A stretch of DNA of 64,000 bases from Plazaster borealis. Taxonomy: Eukaryota; Echinodermata; Asteroidea; Forcipulatida; Labidiasteridae. The notes below the pieces were generated by a model. That model was not told the DNA's origin. It ran no database searches and saw only the letters and a list, made by a program, of their open reading frames with translations. Position 1 is the first letter of the stretch. The number at the start of each line of letters is the position of its first letter. Positions 21,914 through 31,674 of the stretch are shown here, one piece after another. Both the position numbers and the translations under genes were made by a program. The DNA lies in assembly GCA_021014325.1 (NCBI GenBank), contig CM037472.1, positions 2,976,001 to 3,040,000 of the forward strand, read 5' to 3'.

Positions 21914-22352
21914 TTAACCCTTCCACAACATGCACCATTTATTCATTAAGGTATCGTACACGTTTGGTAATGACTCAAAACAAATATTAGCATAAAAACT
22001 TATTTGGTAACAAGCAACGGAGAGCTGTTGATAGTATAAAACATTGTAGGAAACGACTCCCTCTGAAGTAATGTAGTTTTTGAGAAAGAGGTAATTTCTC
22101 ACTAAAATATTAAAAACTTCTTGCGAGAATTTTTTATTCCTATCTGAAAGCACACAAATTTGTACAACAAGGGTGTTTTTTCTTTCATCATTTTCTTCCA
22201 ACTTCGATGACCAAATGAGCCCAAATTTTCACAGGCTTGTTATTTTATGCATATGTTGGGATACACCAAGTGAGAACACTGGTCTTTGACAATTTCCAAA
22301 CGTGTTAAGTGCCTTTAAACCAGTCGCTAGCGACCGGTCGCGAATGAAAGAA
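21914..22352 (-). mobile_element. M4 element interrupted by M3
   Basis: The outer parts ttaacccttccacaacatgc (21915) and gtcgctagcgaccggtcgcg (22322) are the two ends of M4 in inverted order relative to 36425-36662. Between them, 21945-22318 is a full M3 element. Confidence 0.7.
21945..22318. mobile_element. M3 element (TIR), full copy
   Basis: ttaaggtatcgtacacgttt ... aacgtgttaagtgcctttaa, with interior gagagctgttgatagtataa as in 6877-7249. Confidence 0.8.
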
Positions 22353-22420
22353 TTAAAAGGTAAATCAACTTCAAACAGTAACACCAAAACAACCGATTAT
22401 TTTCTTCAATCTTTCCTCAG

Positions 22421-22496
22421 GAGGACGGACAGTGATCGTCTGCATTCCAAGCAAATTATGCAAATGAAGGACCACCTTGTAGAGTTGGAGAGATCG
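22421..22496 (+). CDS. CCDC88: CCDC88 exon: coiled coil (residues 923-948)
   Basis: This exon is phase 2 to 0, 76 nt, acceptor ctttcctcag, donor gtatgt. Encodes RTDSDRLHSKQIMQMKDHL then VELERS. The end matches KVKDRLIEVERN of Girdin and joins to NATL of the next exon exactly as in the vertebrate protein (VERNNATLQAE). Small but well supported by phases and similarity. Confidence 0.88.
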
Positions 22497-22707
22497 GTAT
22501 GTATGGAAGCTCTTGCTCAAGAAATAAAATGGAATTGCTAAATATTTGTACAAATTATTATTGTTTGTAAATACAAATTTATTTTTAAATTTTCTGGTAA
22601 TGATACCAAGGGACACTCAAAAGTGCCTAGCACTGTAACCCTAGGTCTGAAGATAACTGTGTTGAGAAGATGATGCAGAACTAATTAGTTCTTAAAGATG
22701 CAACATA

Positions 22708-22798
22708 TAGTTAATGGCCTGACGTTTTGACATTAGCAGAGTCTTTCTCAAAAGGCTAAATGACAACAGAACACAAAAACAGGTATGCAAGTGTAACA
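22708..22798 (+). repeat. dispersed repeat, copy 2
   Basis: agttaatggcctgacgtttt ... gagtctttctc ... ggctaaatgac, same order as 3146-3237. Confidence 0.55.
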
Positions 22799-22984
22799 GA
22801 AGCAGTCAAGTAGAAATACATGAATAGAGAGAGAGAGAGGCAGAAAGCACACAGAAAAAGCAAGGGGTAAACAATGAATGAATAGGAGACAAAGGGGGGT
22901 TGAAGGGAAGGGGCTGGTTTGACCACAAGAAGTAGGAACCACAAAGGACAAAATCAAAGGTGGGAAGAGGGAGAAAAAGTAATT

Positions 22985-23068
22985 AATTCGTTTTTATAGA
23001 TGTAGGAGGAAAACCCACATAATCAGGTAGGGACTGAAAACCCATTCCACATGGAAGGCTTCCGTCTG
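22985..23068 (-). mobile_element. V-SINE-like fragment
   Basis: atgtaggaggaaaacccac ... gtagggactgaaaacccatt ... acatggaaggcttccgtctg is the reverse complement of the middle of 26583-26830. Confidence 0.6.
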
Positions 23069-23524
23069 CCGTATTGATAAATGAATCAACCTATGATCAT
23101 TAAAGGTTTTATACAGGATTGGTAGAGCTGACAAACTAGACAGACATTGTTTATGTTTTGTGTGATCAATCATGTACATGAAATAACAAACCTGTGAAAA
23201 TTTGGGCTTCATCCGTTGTGTGAGTCAGGAGAAAATAGTGAAAAACCATGCACAATTTCCAGCATGTAAAAACATTGTCCTTAATTTTGGTTGTTACAAC
23301 CGAAATCAGCTGTTGCAGGTATTAGGTTTTCAGATACACTTTTCTTGAATATGACTTCATTTCAGAGGAAAATATTTCACAGAAAAAATGGTTCTACATG
23401 TAGTATGAACTTCATAATCAGTAAGCTTTCAGACTAAAATTAAACAATGATGTTTTGTATCCTTTATACCAATCCTGTATAATACCTTTAAGAAAACAAT
23501 ATTTACTTTATTTCATGTTGATAG

Positions 23525-24177
23525 AATGCCACCCTCCTTGCCGAGAACAACAGCCTCAAGTCCCAACTACAGAGTCTTCAAAACCAGGTAGAGTCTCTCC
23601 GCTCTGAGAACAAAGCTCTACAGAATAAGGTGGAGTCAGTCCACGAGAAGCACATCTTCATGCAGTCGCAACAAGCCAAGCTTCAGGTAGAGAACAGCAC
23701 GCTGCAGTCCCACAACGCCTCCCTGCAGTCGCAGTACACCATCATGCAGAGTAAGCTCACCTCTCAGGAAGCCGACTACGACAAGGTCAAAGACCGTCTG
23801 GGCGAGCTCCTCAGTAACTACGAGGCCTTGCTCGGCGACCACGAGACTCTAGTGCATCTCCACGACACGTTGTCCAGTGAGTACGAGGCGCTGACGTTGG
23901 AGCATAAATCGCTGAAGTCCCTCCACCGCGAGATGAAGAACGAGATGCAGGACCTGAGGAACCGCTGTCAGGACGCGGACATGAAGTCCAAGGAGTTTGA
24001 GAAGATGCAGACGTCCATGCGGGAGGAAGAGAAGAAGATCAAGAGGATGCGGACGGATAATCTCTCCATGGGGTCGCTACAGCTGGAGTTCAACACCTTG
24101 TCTCACGCTCACGCCAGACTCAATCAGGAGTACAAAGAGGGTGATGAGGATCTTAAGAAACTGAAATCACAACATAG
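23525..24177 (+). CDS. CCDC88: CCDC88 exon: coiled coil, Gln/Ser-rich part (residues 949-1165)
   Basis: This exon is phase 0 to 2, 653 nt, acceptor gttgatag, donor gtgagt. Starts NATLLAENNSLKSQLQSLQN, matches NATLQAEKQALKTQLKQLET. Repeating QSQ/LQS words (LQVENSTLQSHNASLQSQ) correspond to Girdin's LQVENSTLNSQSTSLMNQ. Then DHETLVHLHDTLSSEYEALT matches DHEKLELLHERQASEYESLI. Codon use here is GC-richer than in neighbours (many ctc, gtc, aag), but no sign of transfer. Confidence 0.95.
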
Positions 24178-25068
24178 GTGAGTCAAGCATCTGAAAACAG
24201 AAATAGATTTAAGGAAAGTTCAATGACACTTCCTCAAAAGGTGACTGATTTTAAATAGGTGTAATATTGTGTATGGCCCTTTTCGAAACCATACCTTGGG
24301 CTCTGGTGAGTCTCAGTCATTTATTTTGAAAACATGTGCTTTTGGTATGGGCCTTTAAACAGGCGTACAGAACCCCAATCTGAAACTATTGTTTCCTATA
24401 AAGGGCACTTGTCTCCTGACAACGACAGGAGCACACTAGCACACAAGCATAGTAGTCGAAATGTTGAGAATAACCAACCAGGGCCCAATTTCATAGAGTT
24501 GCTTAACGGCCGATTTTGTGTTTACTTCGCGAGTTTCCATTTCATAGCGCTGCTAACCTTAAGCACACGAAAAGGCATGCTAAGCTTCCGGTGCTTACTG
24601 TATGAAAATGAATGACGTAACAATGCAAATCCTCAGTGACGCTCAAGCTGACCCCTTAATTTTCTTGCTAACCTGTGAAATACGCTTACGCTTAAGCAAA
24701 TTTGTCTGCTATAGTTAGCACAAAAATTTGCTTACTGTTAAGCAGCGCTATGAAATTGGCACCAGCTCTTTTCAGAGTCGACCCCTCTACTTAATAAATT
24801 GTGTACATGGTGTACACACACAGTCTTTTGCACACAGAGTTGTTGGGACTTCCTATTGTTGGACCCAGTTTAACAAAGAAAATGTTGCTTTTGGGGACCT
24901 TTGTTCCATTGTGTAACTGTCCCCACAACTCTGCATATGCCTACCCTTGTTATCCTATTCCACCATGCAGAGACGAAAATCCTCCACTGTGTATGCATTA
25001 TAAAAAATAATATATGTTTTACTATTGGGTCATTAATACTGAATGATTGGAATGTGTTTGTTACTCAG
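24178..25068 (+). other. intron with P2 element
   Basis: A P2 element (24480-24763) occupies the centre. Other parts are unremarkable; it ends gtttgttactcag. Confidence 0.75.
24480..24763. mobile_element. P2 element (long P1 variant)
   Basis: gggcccaatttcatagagtt, then gcgctgctaaccttaagcac, aaaaggcatgctaagcttcc, ending ttaagcagcgctatgaaatt. Same structure as 34828-35096. Confidence 0.75.
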
Positions 25069-25174
25069 GAACCTACAGTTAGACTACACCTCCCTACAGG
25101 GTTACTTGAATGAGATGAAAGATCAATGTACATCAGCCGAGATGGAGAGTGCCAAGATGCAGCACCGCTGTGAG
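25069..25174 (+). CDS. CCDC88: CCDC88 exon: coiled coil (residues 1166-1201)
   Basis: This exon is phase 2 to 0, 106 nt, acceptor gttactcag, donor gtacgc. Encodes NLQLDYTSLQGYLNEMKDQC ... MQHRCE, in the place of Girdin's LQTDHKNLKSLLNNSKLEQT ... KLNNQCE. Confidence 0.9.
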
Positions 25175-25553
25175 GTACGCTCCGTAGTCATTATTGTTGT
25201 AATCTTTCTGGTAATGAAACCAAGAGACCCTCAGAAGTGACTGGCACTGCGACCCGTAGGCCTGAAGATTATAATAATAGGGGCTTCTTATATAGCGCTC
25301 AAATTTTAAAGTATGAGACCCTTTTTTCCTTTACATAGCACCATGTAATATGCAGCCAATCAAACCAGGAACACCGGGGCGAACCCCTTCTCTTTACGAT
25401 AAGTGCATTGAGTTCTTTTACGTGCATTACACAACACACAGGACCTACTCCATAAAATTCACCCAGAAAAAAACCCTCTGTCTCCTCTGTCTTGTCCCTT
25501 CTCCTTTTCTCTCTAGCCATCCTGACCGCTTCTTTTTTATCCTTTCCTTGAAG
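25175..25553 (+). other. short intron with SINE 3' fragment
   Basis: A type-A SINE fragment on the minus strand (25205-25450) fills most of it; the acceptor cctttccttgaag follows about 100 bp later. Confidence 0.75.
25205..25450 (-). mobile_element. SINE type A, 3' part
   Basis: On the minus strand: aaaagaactcaatgcactta, tcgtaaagagaaggggttcg, ccccggtgttcctggtttga, and a tail with gcgctatataagaagcccct. No tRNA-like head remains. Confidence 0.75.
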
Positions 25554-25699
25554 ATGTTAAACCAGATAAACGGGAAGCTGGAGGAGGAGAACCAGAAGCT
25601 GATGGAGCAGTTGAGTCAACTCCTTGCTCAGAACTCTGAGATGTTGGTGGATGCTCTCGAGACTAAAGAATACCATCATGAAGAGCAGCATCAGCTAGA
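25554..25699 (+). CDS. CCDC88: CCDC88 exon: coiled coil (residues 1202-1249)
   Basis: This exon is phase 0 to 2, 146 nt, acceptor ccttgaag (AAG type), donor gtgagt. Encodes MLNQINGKLEEENQKLMEQL SQLLAQNSEML (split), aligned with [33 protein letters not shown] of Girdin. Confidence 0.93.
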
Positions 25700-26392
25700 G
25701 TGAGTATTGGCCACTTCAAGATCTTATAAATAATATATAATAGACTGTGCAAGTCTCGCGCATATTCAAACTTCCGGGACCATTGTGGTCCCAACCATAT
25801 GGATTTTTACATGGGCAGGATTTTGTTTTGTCAATTATTTTAGTTTAACAGAGTTTATGGCTATGAACATTATATTATGTTGTTGAGACTGTAATACTAA
25901 GTGATTAACAGTATGAAAGTAAAATCAATTCAACAAAATAATGAAGAAAACCTGAGAATAAGACTTGACCTCCGTTTCCGGTTACTTGTAAAAAATTAAG
26001 AATGCTGCCCAACTGACGGTCATGTTGTCATTAAACCAATGTTGGCGCTTATGGTGCATGAACATTATTTCCCTGTCACAAGGCCATTTATTTCATTCCT
26101 TGAACCATCTCAGCTTCCTTGGGAGTATACAGCCTGTGCTGCCAATGTATATAGAGCGTCAAGCTCAATCAATCACAAGAACTATCCTACCCATTTACTC
26201 CTGGGTGAAGAGAAGCAATTTTGGTTAAGTGTCGCTCAAGAAAGTGTCATGACAAGGATGTGAAACCTACACCATGATGACTTGGCCACTAGAGTCCGGT
26301 GCACAAGACCGCTTGGCCATGACATGCCGCCACCCTTGCAGAAAATGTAGAAATGATGAAAATCTTACTCATGTAACTTTATTTACTAACAG
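25700..26392 (+). other. intron with SINE
   Basis: Contains a type-B SINE on the minus strand (26025-26330). The rest (25700-26020) is AT-rich with no recognised signal. Confidence 0.75.
26025..26330 (-). mobile_element. tRNA-derived SINE, body type B
   Basis: Minus strand: ggcatgtcatggccaagcgg head, box-B-like ggtttcacatccttg, cacccaggagtaaatgggt, and ggctgtatactcccaaggaa. It ends about 60 bp before the next exon. Confidence 0.7.
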
Positions 26393-26479
26393 AGAGCAAC
26401 TGCACAATCTCAGACGGCAGAAAGAGAAACTTGAAGAAAAGATCATGGATCAGTATAAGAACTACTCACCGCCTAAGAA
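26393..26479 (+). CDS. CCDC88: CCDC88 exon: end of coiled coil (residues 1250-1278)
   Basis: This exon is phase 2 to 2, 87 nt, acceptor ttactaacag, donor gtatgt. Encodes [20 protein letters not shown] followed by SPPKK. Girdin has [28 protein letters not shown]. This near-identical block is the diagnostic end of the CCDC88 coil. Confidence 0.96.
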
Positions 26480-27319
26480 GTATGTCAGCCCTTGATATTT
26501 ATGGTTAACCTTTACCTTCAAATCCTACTTTTCCTTATTTTTGTTACTTTACTCCAAATGTGTGCAATCCCAACAATCGGGATCAGGTTGGCTCAGTGGT
26601 TTCTTTCCTTGCCTTTCACCTCTGTGGACCCCGGTTCGAATCCCACCTCAGACCGAAGCCTTGCATGTGGATTTGGTTTTCAGTCCCTACCTGGTTGCGT
26701 GGGTTTTCCCCCATTATGGGTTTTCCTCCCACATCTAAAACTGAGCATTTCTTCTCGTTTCCTATTCATCCTGTTATTGGGGTAAATTGTGCTGTTTGAT
26801 GTGTAATCAAATAAATGCAAATAAATAAAATTCCCTGTTTCCCTCCTGCCAACCATCTTCTACCTTACTGCATATTCAATTAGTTTTCCTTTTAAACAGA
26901 AACTGGAGCCTTTTCTAATTCACCATTCTATTTACCCCGTTAATCCTTTTATAAATGTTTTGTTCTACAAAGAACCTAATACTGTTTTCTTTTATAAGTT
27001 CATTATGTTCAGTCTCATTGCTTTGTCAGACATGGTACTTTGTATGCACTTTGCTTATTTCGGTCTAGTTGTTAGTTTTTGGGGGTTTTTTAAGTTCTTG
27101 AATTTTTGTATACAAGCAGTTTTTTGACAAGCTCTTCTTTCTTAGAACATGCCTCCACATTATTAACCTTATTGTATTTTTCTTGAGATAAATGATAATG
27201 TGGAATGTTATTTGAATTGATCTGAATATTCCATTGAGAGAACACCATTGGATATATGACTGAAGGAGTTATTGGTGAAATGTTTGTATTAAAAAGTAGT
27301 AACAATTTTTTGTTTTCAG
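26480..27319 (+). other. intron with V-SINE-like element
   Basis: Contains a tRNA-headed SINE (26583-26830). From 26830 to 27319 it is AT-rich, nothing recognised. Confidence 0.75.
26583..26830 (+). mobile_element. V-SINE-like tRNA-derived SINE
   Basis: tRNA-like head ggttggctcagtggtttctt and ccggttcgaatcccacc, then a central gtgggttttcccccattatg ... ggttttcctcccac module like the vertebrate V-SINE core (recalled similarity, inference), and an ataaatgcaaataaataaaa tail. Confidence 0.65.
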
Positions 27320-27362
27320 ATCCAAAGGTCTGAATCTGAATTTCATGAAGAAGATTTATCGG
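27320..27362 (+). CDS. CCDC88: CCDC88 small exon: basic post-coil segment (residues 1279-1293)
   Basis: This exon is phase 2 to 0, only 43 nt, acceptor tgttttcag, donor gtaagt. Encodes SKGLNLNFMKKIYR, occupying the position of Girdin's NWITLKMRKLIKSKK, the basic stretch known there as a phosphoinositide/membrane-binding region. Function here is inferred from position and charge. Confidence 0.85.
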
Positions 27363-27513
27363 GTAAGTTTGTTTTGGTTACTTTTTTGTTTCAAAATCAA
27401 AAGTCAGGGACACCACAACTCAAAAAAGATATTATGGTGCTAGACGGACTTCAAACTTCTCAAATTTCAAACCTGAATCGAATTTCATTTCTGATTATTT
27501 TACGTATGTCCAG

Positions 27514-27709
27514 CGAGGGCGTTCTACTGATCGAGGGCGGTCTACTGATCGAGGGCGGTCTACTGATCAAGACCGGCGTAAGAAACCTCTAGAGATGAGT
27601 CATGAACCAACAACAGATGGCCTGAGTGGTACAGAGAAGGACAGTCTTGGGGAGACGTCATCAGCCGGCTCAGGGATTGATTCATTGGATGGATCGGGAG
27701 CAGTCAAAG
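27514..27709 (+). CDS. CCDC88: CCDC88 exon: RGRSTD triple repeat and Ser/Gly-rich tail start (residues 1294-1358)
   Basis: This exon is phase 0 to 1, 196 nt, acceptor gtatgtccag, donor gtagaa. It opens with three in-frame RGRSTD hexapeptides (27514-27567, an 18-bp tandem), continuing the basic patch KKIYR, then DQDRRKK. Then acidic/Ser-rich sequence with SSAGSGIDSLDGSG, reminiscent of family SSVGSNSLEDG. The intron before it is just 151 bp, and an (AATC)n tract begins about 12 bp after its donor. Confidence 0.88.
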
Positions 27710-27719
27710 GTAGAATCCA

Positions 27720-27756
27720 TGATCAATCAATCAATCAATCAATCAGTCAATCAATC

Positions 27757-27799
<43 letters not shown>

Positions 27800-28010
27800 C
27801 AAACAATCAATCAGTCAATCAATCAATCAATCAATCAGTCAAGTAGTCAATCAATCAATCATTCAATCAGTCAAGCAGTCAATCAATCAAGTAATCAATC
27901 AATCAATCAATCAGTCAGTCATTGAATCAATCATTCAATTAATCAATCAGTCAGTCAATCAATCAATCAGTCAATCGATCAATCAATCAATCAATCAGTC
28001 AATCAATCAA
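27720..28010 (+). repeat. (AATC)n simple repeat
   Basis: About 290 bp of aatc units with gtca and attc variants. The repeat is open in more than one frame, giving INQS-type frames that I do not regard as coding. Confidence 0.95.
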
Positions 28011-28020
28011 TACCGCTACT

Positions 28021-30322
28021 GCCCAAATGGCTCTGCTCTGGACATTGTCTGTTGAAGGCTATTCAAGACTTACCACGGCCTCTCTGATAAGAGACCTAGA
28101 ATCAACATTTTATACACGAACATTGGGTTTCGGTTCAAAGTGCTTTCAACATACAGTCTGCCCCTTCTCTTTCAGAACACTTATCAGTGCAGTCCCTCTG
28201 ATCCTTAAGCGAACCCTTTGTCCCCCTCTTATCTGAGAGATATGCCATACCATCAGAATTCATTTGCAGCTGTTATTTGCTTAAATGATTCTGCCATGGT
28301 CACATGACACCTCCACATTTCAATAGGGTCTGATGGTTTCTGCATATGCATAATACTCAACCGTGGATTTCCCATCCACCCAAGGATATTTACATTTTAA
28401 ATATTTCCAGTTTTAAAGCAATGACAGTTTGAAATATTTATACTTAATATGGGTAAATGTAACGGGTTGGACTTACAAGCATAAATGTTTTCTCATGACA
28501 ACTGAGACATAAGAGAATACAAATAAATGTGTGGAATTTGTTGGTTCTCCAGAGAAATTAAGTTATTCCACAAAAACTGAATCTACAAAACAAAGGACAA
28601 AAATGCTGAAAAACTCCATTGAAAACCAAGGCAGACCAGTTAAAGCTAACCAGATTAATGCACTTGAAAATACTGCATCTAAGCTTATCTTTTCCAACAT
28701 AACAAGTTCTCTACCAGAACAAGTTCTAACTGAACTCTTTATTTCATCTCAAAAGATGAAAGTGTAGAAAGCTCTGACAGATTCAAGAACATCAGAGAAA
28801 GCAAGTCCACCATGAATCAAATACTAAATCCCTAAGCTAGTTTAATCAACCCTAATGTGTTATGACTGATCTTTCCTTGTCTTTGTTTTAGTGATTTTCT
28901 GAACTTGCCTTTCATATTTGCTTTTTTTATTTCATATTGTATAAAAACTATTGTATACATTCTTCATTTATCAAAAATCTACTTCAATCACTTTTTACCA
29001 GTTTTCACAAGTTTTTTGAAGCCAAATTTTCTCTCAAGCCTCACAACCCAAAGAAGCCATCATCTAAGATACCACCTGAGTTCTGATTCCCTTTTGAGAA
29101 CTCCTACCTAGACAACCCACCAGCGTGCTCATGTGGACTATGTATAATCTGTAGTGGCAACCCTCTGCCTCATGTGGAACTAGGTCTCATACTAACTTAC
29201 TCATTCTCTCTATGAAGTTGGACAATGGTTTACAAAACAAACACAACACATATGGGAGGCAATGATTTGGCATATCCAACACACTACTTAAGCCGAACTC
29301 TTCGCTGAACCTTAGAACATCTGAAACAAATCCTTTTTCGAACAGCTTTCCCAAAAAACTTGCACAAAAGGCTCACAACTAAACTCCGACCAAGCACCAA
29401 TAGACTTCACCAGAGATCCACCTCAATACCAACCACCATCACAACAGCACAGCCAACAAACACTCAACACCTCTCTACAACGTCTTCAACATCTGGAGTA
29501 CATACAATTCACTCCGAACAAACAACACCACATGGTTTCAAATGAAAGAGACAATGAACAAATGAAGGAAAAAAATGAAAAAAAATACAATCCACTGAAC
29601 TCAAGAAAGAGATGACCATAAGTATCGTTAGTAGATGTTATTGCAATGGCGCCATCTATCTTACAATCACATGCATTTCACTACTTCGACAAAACCTGTG
29701 TGGACCAAAAGACTGTGTGGACCGTCCAGACCTGCTTCCTGCTCCATCTTCTTCCACTGCAGCTCCCTCCAACCCTGAACCTCCCTCCTCGCCTGATGCC
29801 TCAGACAACTACTTCTCTCAAACACACTGAAACTTAAACTTACCTGATCCTGATCCACCACAGGAGGGAAAGTAAGAGAGAGTAGTAAGTTTTTTAATCA
29901 TCAAATTGTCAGTCTTCAAGACTGTGTATACTGGCACTCACCAGTCCTCACACTTCAAAGACTGTTTACGTACCGAGAGTAAAATTTAATTTTAAGTACC
30001 GCTACTACTTTGCAGCTACTAATGTTCCCTTTTTCTTCTCTTTTTCTCAAGAAATGGGGTTCTGCAACATATTTCAAAATCACTGATAATGAAAATTGAA
30101 TGGATTCGTATTTTTGATTGCCACCATGCTGTACCCTTGAAACTGCTGCTTTGTGTTATTTCAAATTTGTATCCCAGCTACCACCACCGATTTGTACTAA
30201 AAATGAAAAAATAATGTATTGTCTAATTGATGGGTTTTTTTTTTTTTAAAGTTTCTTTATTGTATGTAAATTCTGTATATTTTGTGAGTGAATAAAGTAT
30301 TTGCTTTGAAAAGTCAAAAAAG
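28021..30322 (+). mobile_element. 2.3 kb insertion with 14-bp target duplication, degenerate
   Basis: Flanked by the identical tcaataccgctact (28007-28020 and 30323-30336). The right end has gtgagtgaataaagtatttg then an A-rich tail (aaaagtcaaaaaag), as in retroposed 3' ends. Stretches 29330-29880 are strikingly A/C-rich. One frame near 29120 reads CSCGLCIICSG, a cysteine cluster, but the frame is short and interrupted. A copy of the right flank also lies inside at 29994-30095. I cannot assign a class; a dead LINE-type or Penelope-type element is possible. Confidence 0.6.
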
Positions 30323-30415
30323 TCAATACCGCTACTACCAGCTCCAGAACAATGTTCCCCTTTTCCTCAAGAAATGGGGTGTCTGCAACATATTCCAAAT
30401 CACTGATAATGAAAC
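29994..30415 (+). repeat. ~90-bp direct duplication, ~330 bp apart
   Basis: taccgctactac ... aatgttccc ... tcaagaaatggggt ... tgcaacatat ... aatcactgataatgaaa occurs at 29996-30095 and 30328-30415. Confidence 0.75.
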
Positions 30416-30474
30416 GATAATGATAATCAGGAATGAGACAGTATTGTGTTGGATTAACTCCTTTGTGCTTATTT

Positions 30475-30650
30475 AGGCAGCTTGGGGGGGGGGGGGCCTG
30501 TATACTCCCAAGGAATCTGAGAAAGTTAAGGAATGGTCCAAGTATGCCTGATGAACAGGGATGATAATGTTGTAAAGTGCCTTGATCTAGCTACTAAGAT
30601 GTGCTAAGAACCAATATAGGAACCAATTTATAATTATATTATTAATAAAT
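30475..30650 (+). mobile_element. SINE type B, 3' fragment
   Basis: cctgtatactcccaaggaat, gataatgttgtaaagtgcct and a tail of ttataattatattattaat, matching the end of the type-B body. Confidence 0.55.
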
Positions 30651-30821
30651 CAATCCATCAGTCAAATCGTAAAATATTGTTTTGATCAAAACACGTGAAA
30701 AATGTTTTCCAGGTGTACTTATGTTAAAAAAAAATTAACTAAAAACTGTAATCCATGAATTCTTCAAAAAGCGAATAGTGTACTTTTCATTGTAACATGT
30801 TCATCATTGATTACTGTATAG

Positions 30822-30959
30822 ATGAAAGGCGTGGTAGTGATGACAACTACTACATACAGCACAGGAGGAGAGACAACGCTGGCTTACCGAGTCATTACAG
30901 AAAGTCAATGCCTTCACATGTACTGGAGGGACATGAAGACTCTAACCTGCCGGGCAAAG
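30822..30959 (+). CDS. CCDC88: CCDC88 symmetric tail exon 1 (residues 1359-1404)
   Basis: This exon is phase 1 to 1, 138 nt (46 codons), acceptor ttactgtatag, donor gtacat. Encodes a polar, basic/His-rich stretch (YYIQHRRRDNAGLPSHYRKS) with no recognised domain. Skipping it would keep the frame. Supported by splice sites, phase and lack of stops; no close vertebrate match recalled. Confidence 0.8.
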
Positions 30960-31009
30960 GTACATTTCCCATCAAAACTGTAGAGTTTGAATAAAGAGAA
31001 GTGGAGGAT

Positions 31010-31170
31010 TATGCTTTGCAATTTTCTGCTAAGCAAAAATAAGCAGGATACAAGTCACATTTGTACATGTAAAATGGTGTTTTAGCTGGTAACCTAATTT
31101 TGTTGGGCTTTGCAACTTTTTGTGCTTAGCAAATGTTTGTGCTTAAGCAGCTCTATGAAATTGGGTCCTG
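31010..31170. repeat. P1 element, left end missing
   Basis: ttctgctaagcaaaaataag ... ttaagcagctctatgaaatt gggtcct. Confidence 0.75.
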
Positions 31171-31180
31171 ATGAGCTTTT

Positions 31181-31374
31181 GGGCCCAATTTCAAAGAACT
31201 GCTGAAGCACAAAAAGTAGCTCAGCATAAAATAATTATGCTTACTCGAATAAGGTTACCAGCCAAAATACCATGTCACATGGACAATTTATGACTGGTAT
31301 CCTGCTCCTTTTTGCCTAGCAGAAAATTGTTAAGCAATATTTCCTGCTTAAGCAGCTCTATGAAATTGAGCCCA
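31181..31374. mobile_element. P1 palindromic element
   Basis: gggcccaatttcaaagaact ... gcagctctatgaaattgagc cca; adjacent to another P1 10 bp to the left and a SINE to the right. Confidence 0.8.
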
Positions 31375-31377
31375 GAG

Positions 31378-31674
31378 CTAAGTGTTATATAGGACCTTGT
31401 AAGGGTTAACAAAGTGAAGCTGCGCAATCTGCAGCCAACCGTGCCAGAACACATCGGGGCAAACCCCTTTCTCTTAATGATAAGTGTCATGGGTTCTTTT
31501 ATGTACATTATTCAACACACTGGACCTATTGCTTTACGTCCCATATGAAGGACGGAGCAATAATGGTTAAGTGTCTTGCTCAAGGACACTGGTGTCAAGA
31601 CTTGGATTCGAACACGTACTCCAACAACAACCAGAGCTTGAGTCCAGTGCACAAGACAGCTCATCCACAACACT
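31378..31674 (-). mobile_element. tRNA-derived SINE, body type A
   Basis: Minus-strand head gtgttgtggatgagctgtct with box-B-like gttcgaatccaag and cttgagcaagacactta; body aaaagaacccatgacactta, aaggggtttgccccgatgtg. Confidence 0.75.

Larger units (their letters stand above)
21415..22420 (+). other. intron with SINE and nested M4/M3
   Basis: A type-B SINE (21422-21768 minus), a TTTA/TTTG simple repeat (21787-21816), and an M4 element interrupted by M3 (21914-22352) nearly fill it. The exon acceptor cctttcctcag follows within 70 bp of the M4 edge. Confidence 0.8.
22497..23524 (+). other. intron with dispersed repeats
   Basis: Contains a SINE 3'-end fragment (about 22596-22655, shared with 25205-25267), a dispersed repeat (22708-22798), a GA-rich tract (22828-22850) and a V-SINE-like fragment (22985-23068, minus). 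No coding sequence beyond the exons. Confidence 0.7.
27710..30821 (+). other. intron with (AATC)n and 2.3 kb insertion
   Basis: Begins with ~300 bp of tetranucleotide repeat, then a 2.3 kb insertion flanked by a 14-bp direct repeat (28021-30322), then a duplicated-flank segment (30323-30415), then a type-B SINE fragment with a 13-G run (30484-30496; 30475-30650). Confidence 0.75.

Noticed and set aside
27595..27925. Frames rich in INQS repeats
   Set aside because: Translation of an (AATC)n simple repeat; the real exon ends at 27709.
28531..28767. 78-residue frame as an independent gene
   Set aside because: Lies within the degenerate 2.3 kb insertion; no start context, homology or splice sites that I could support.
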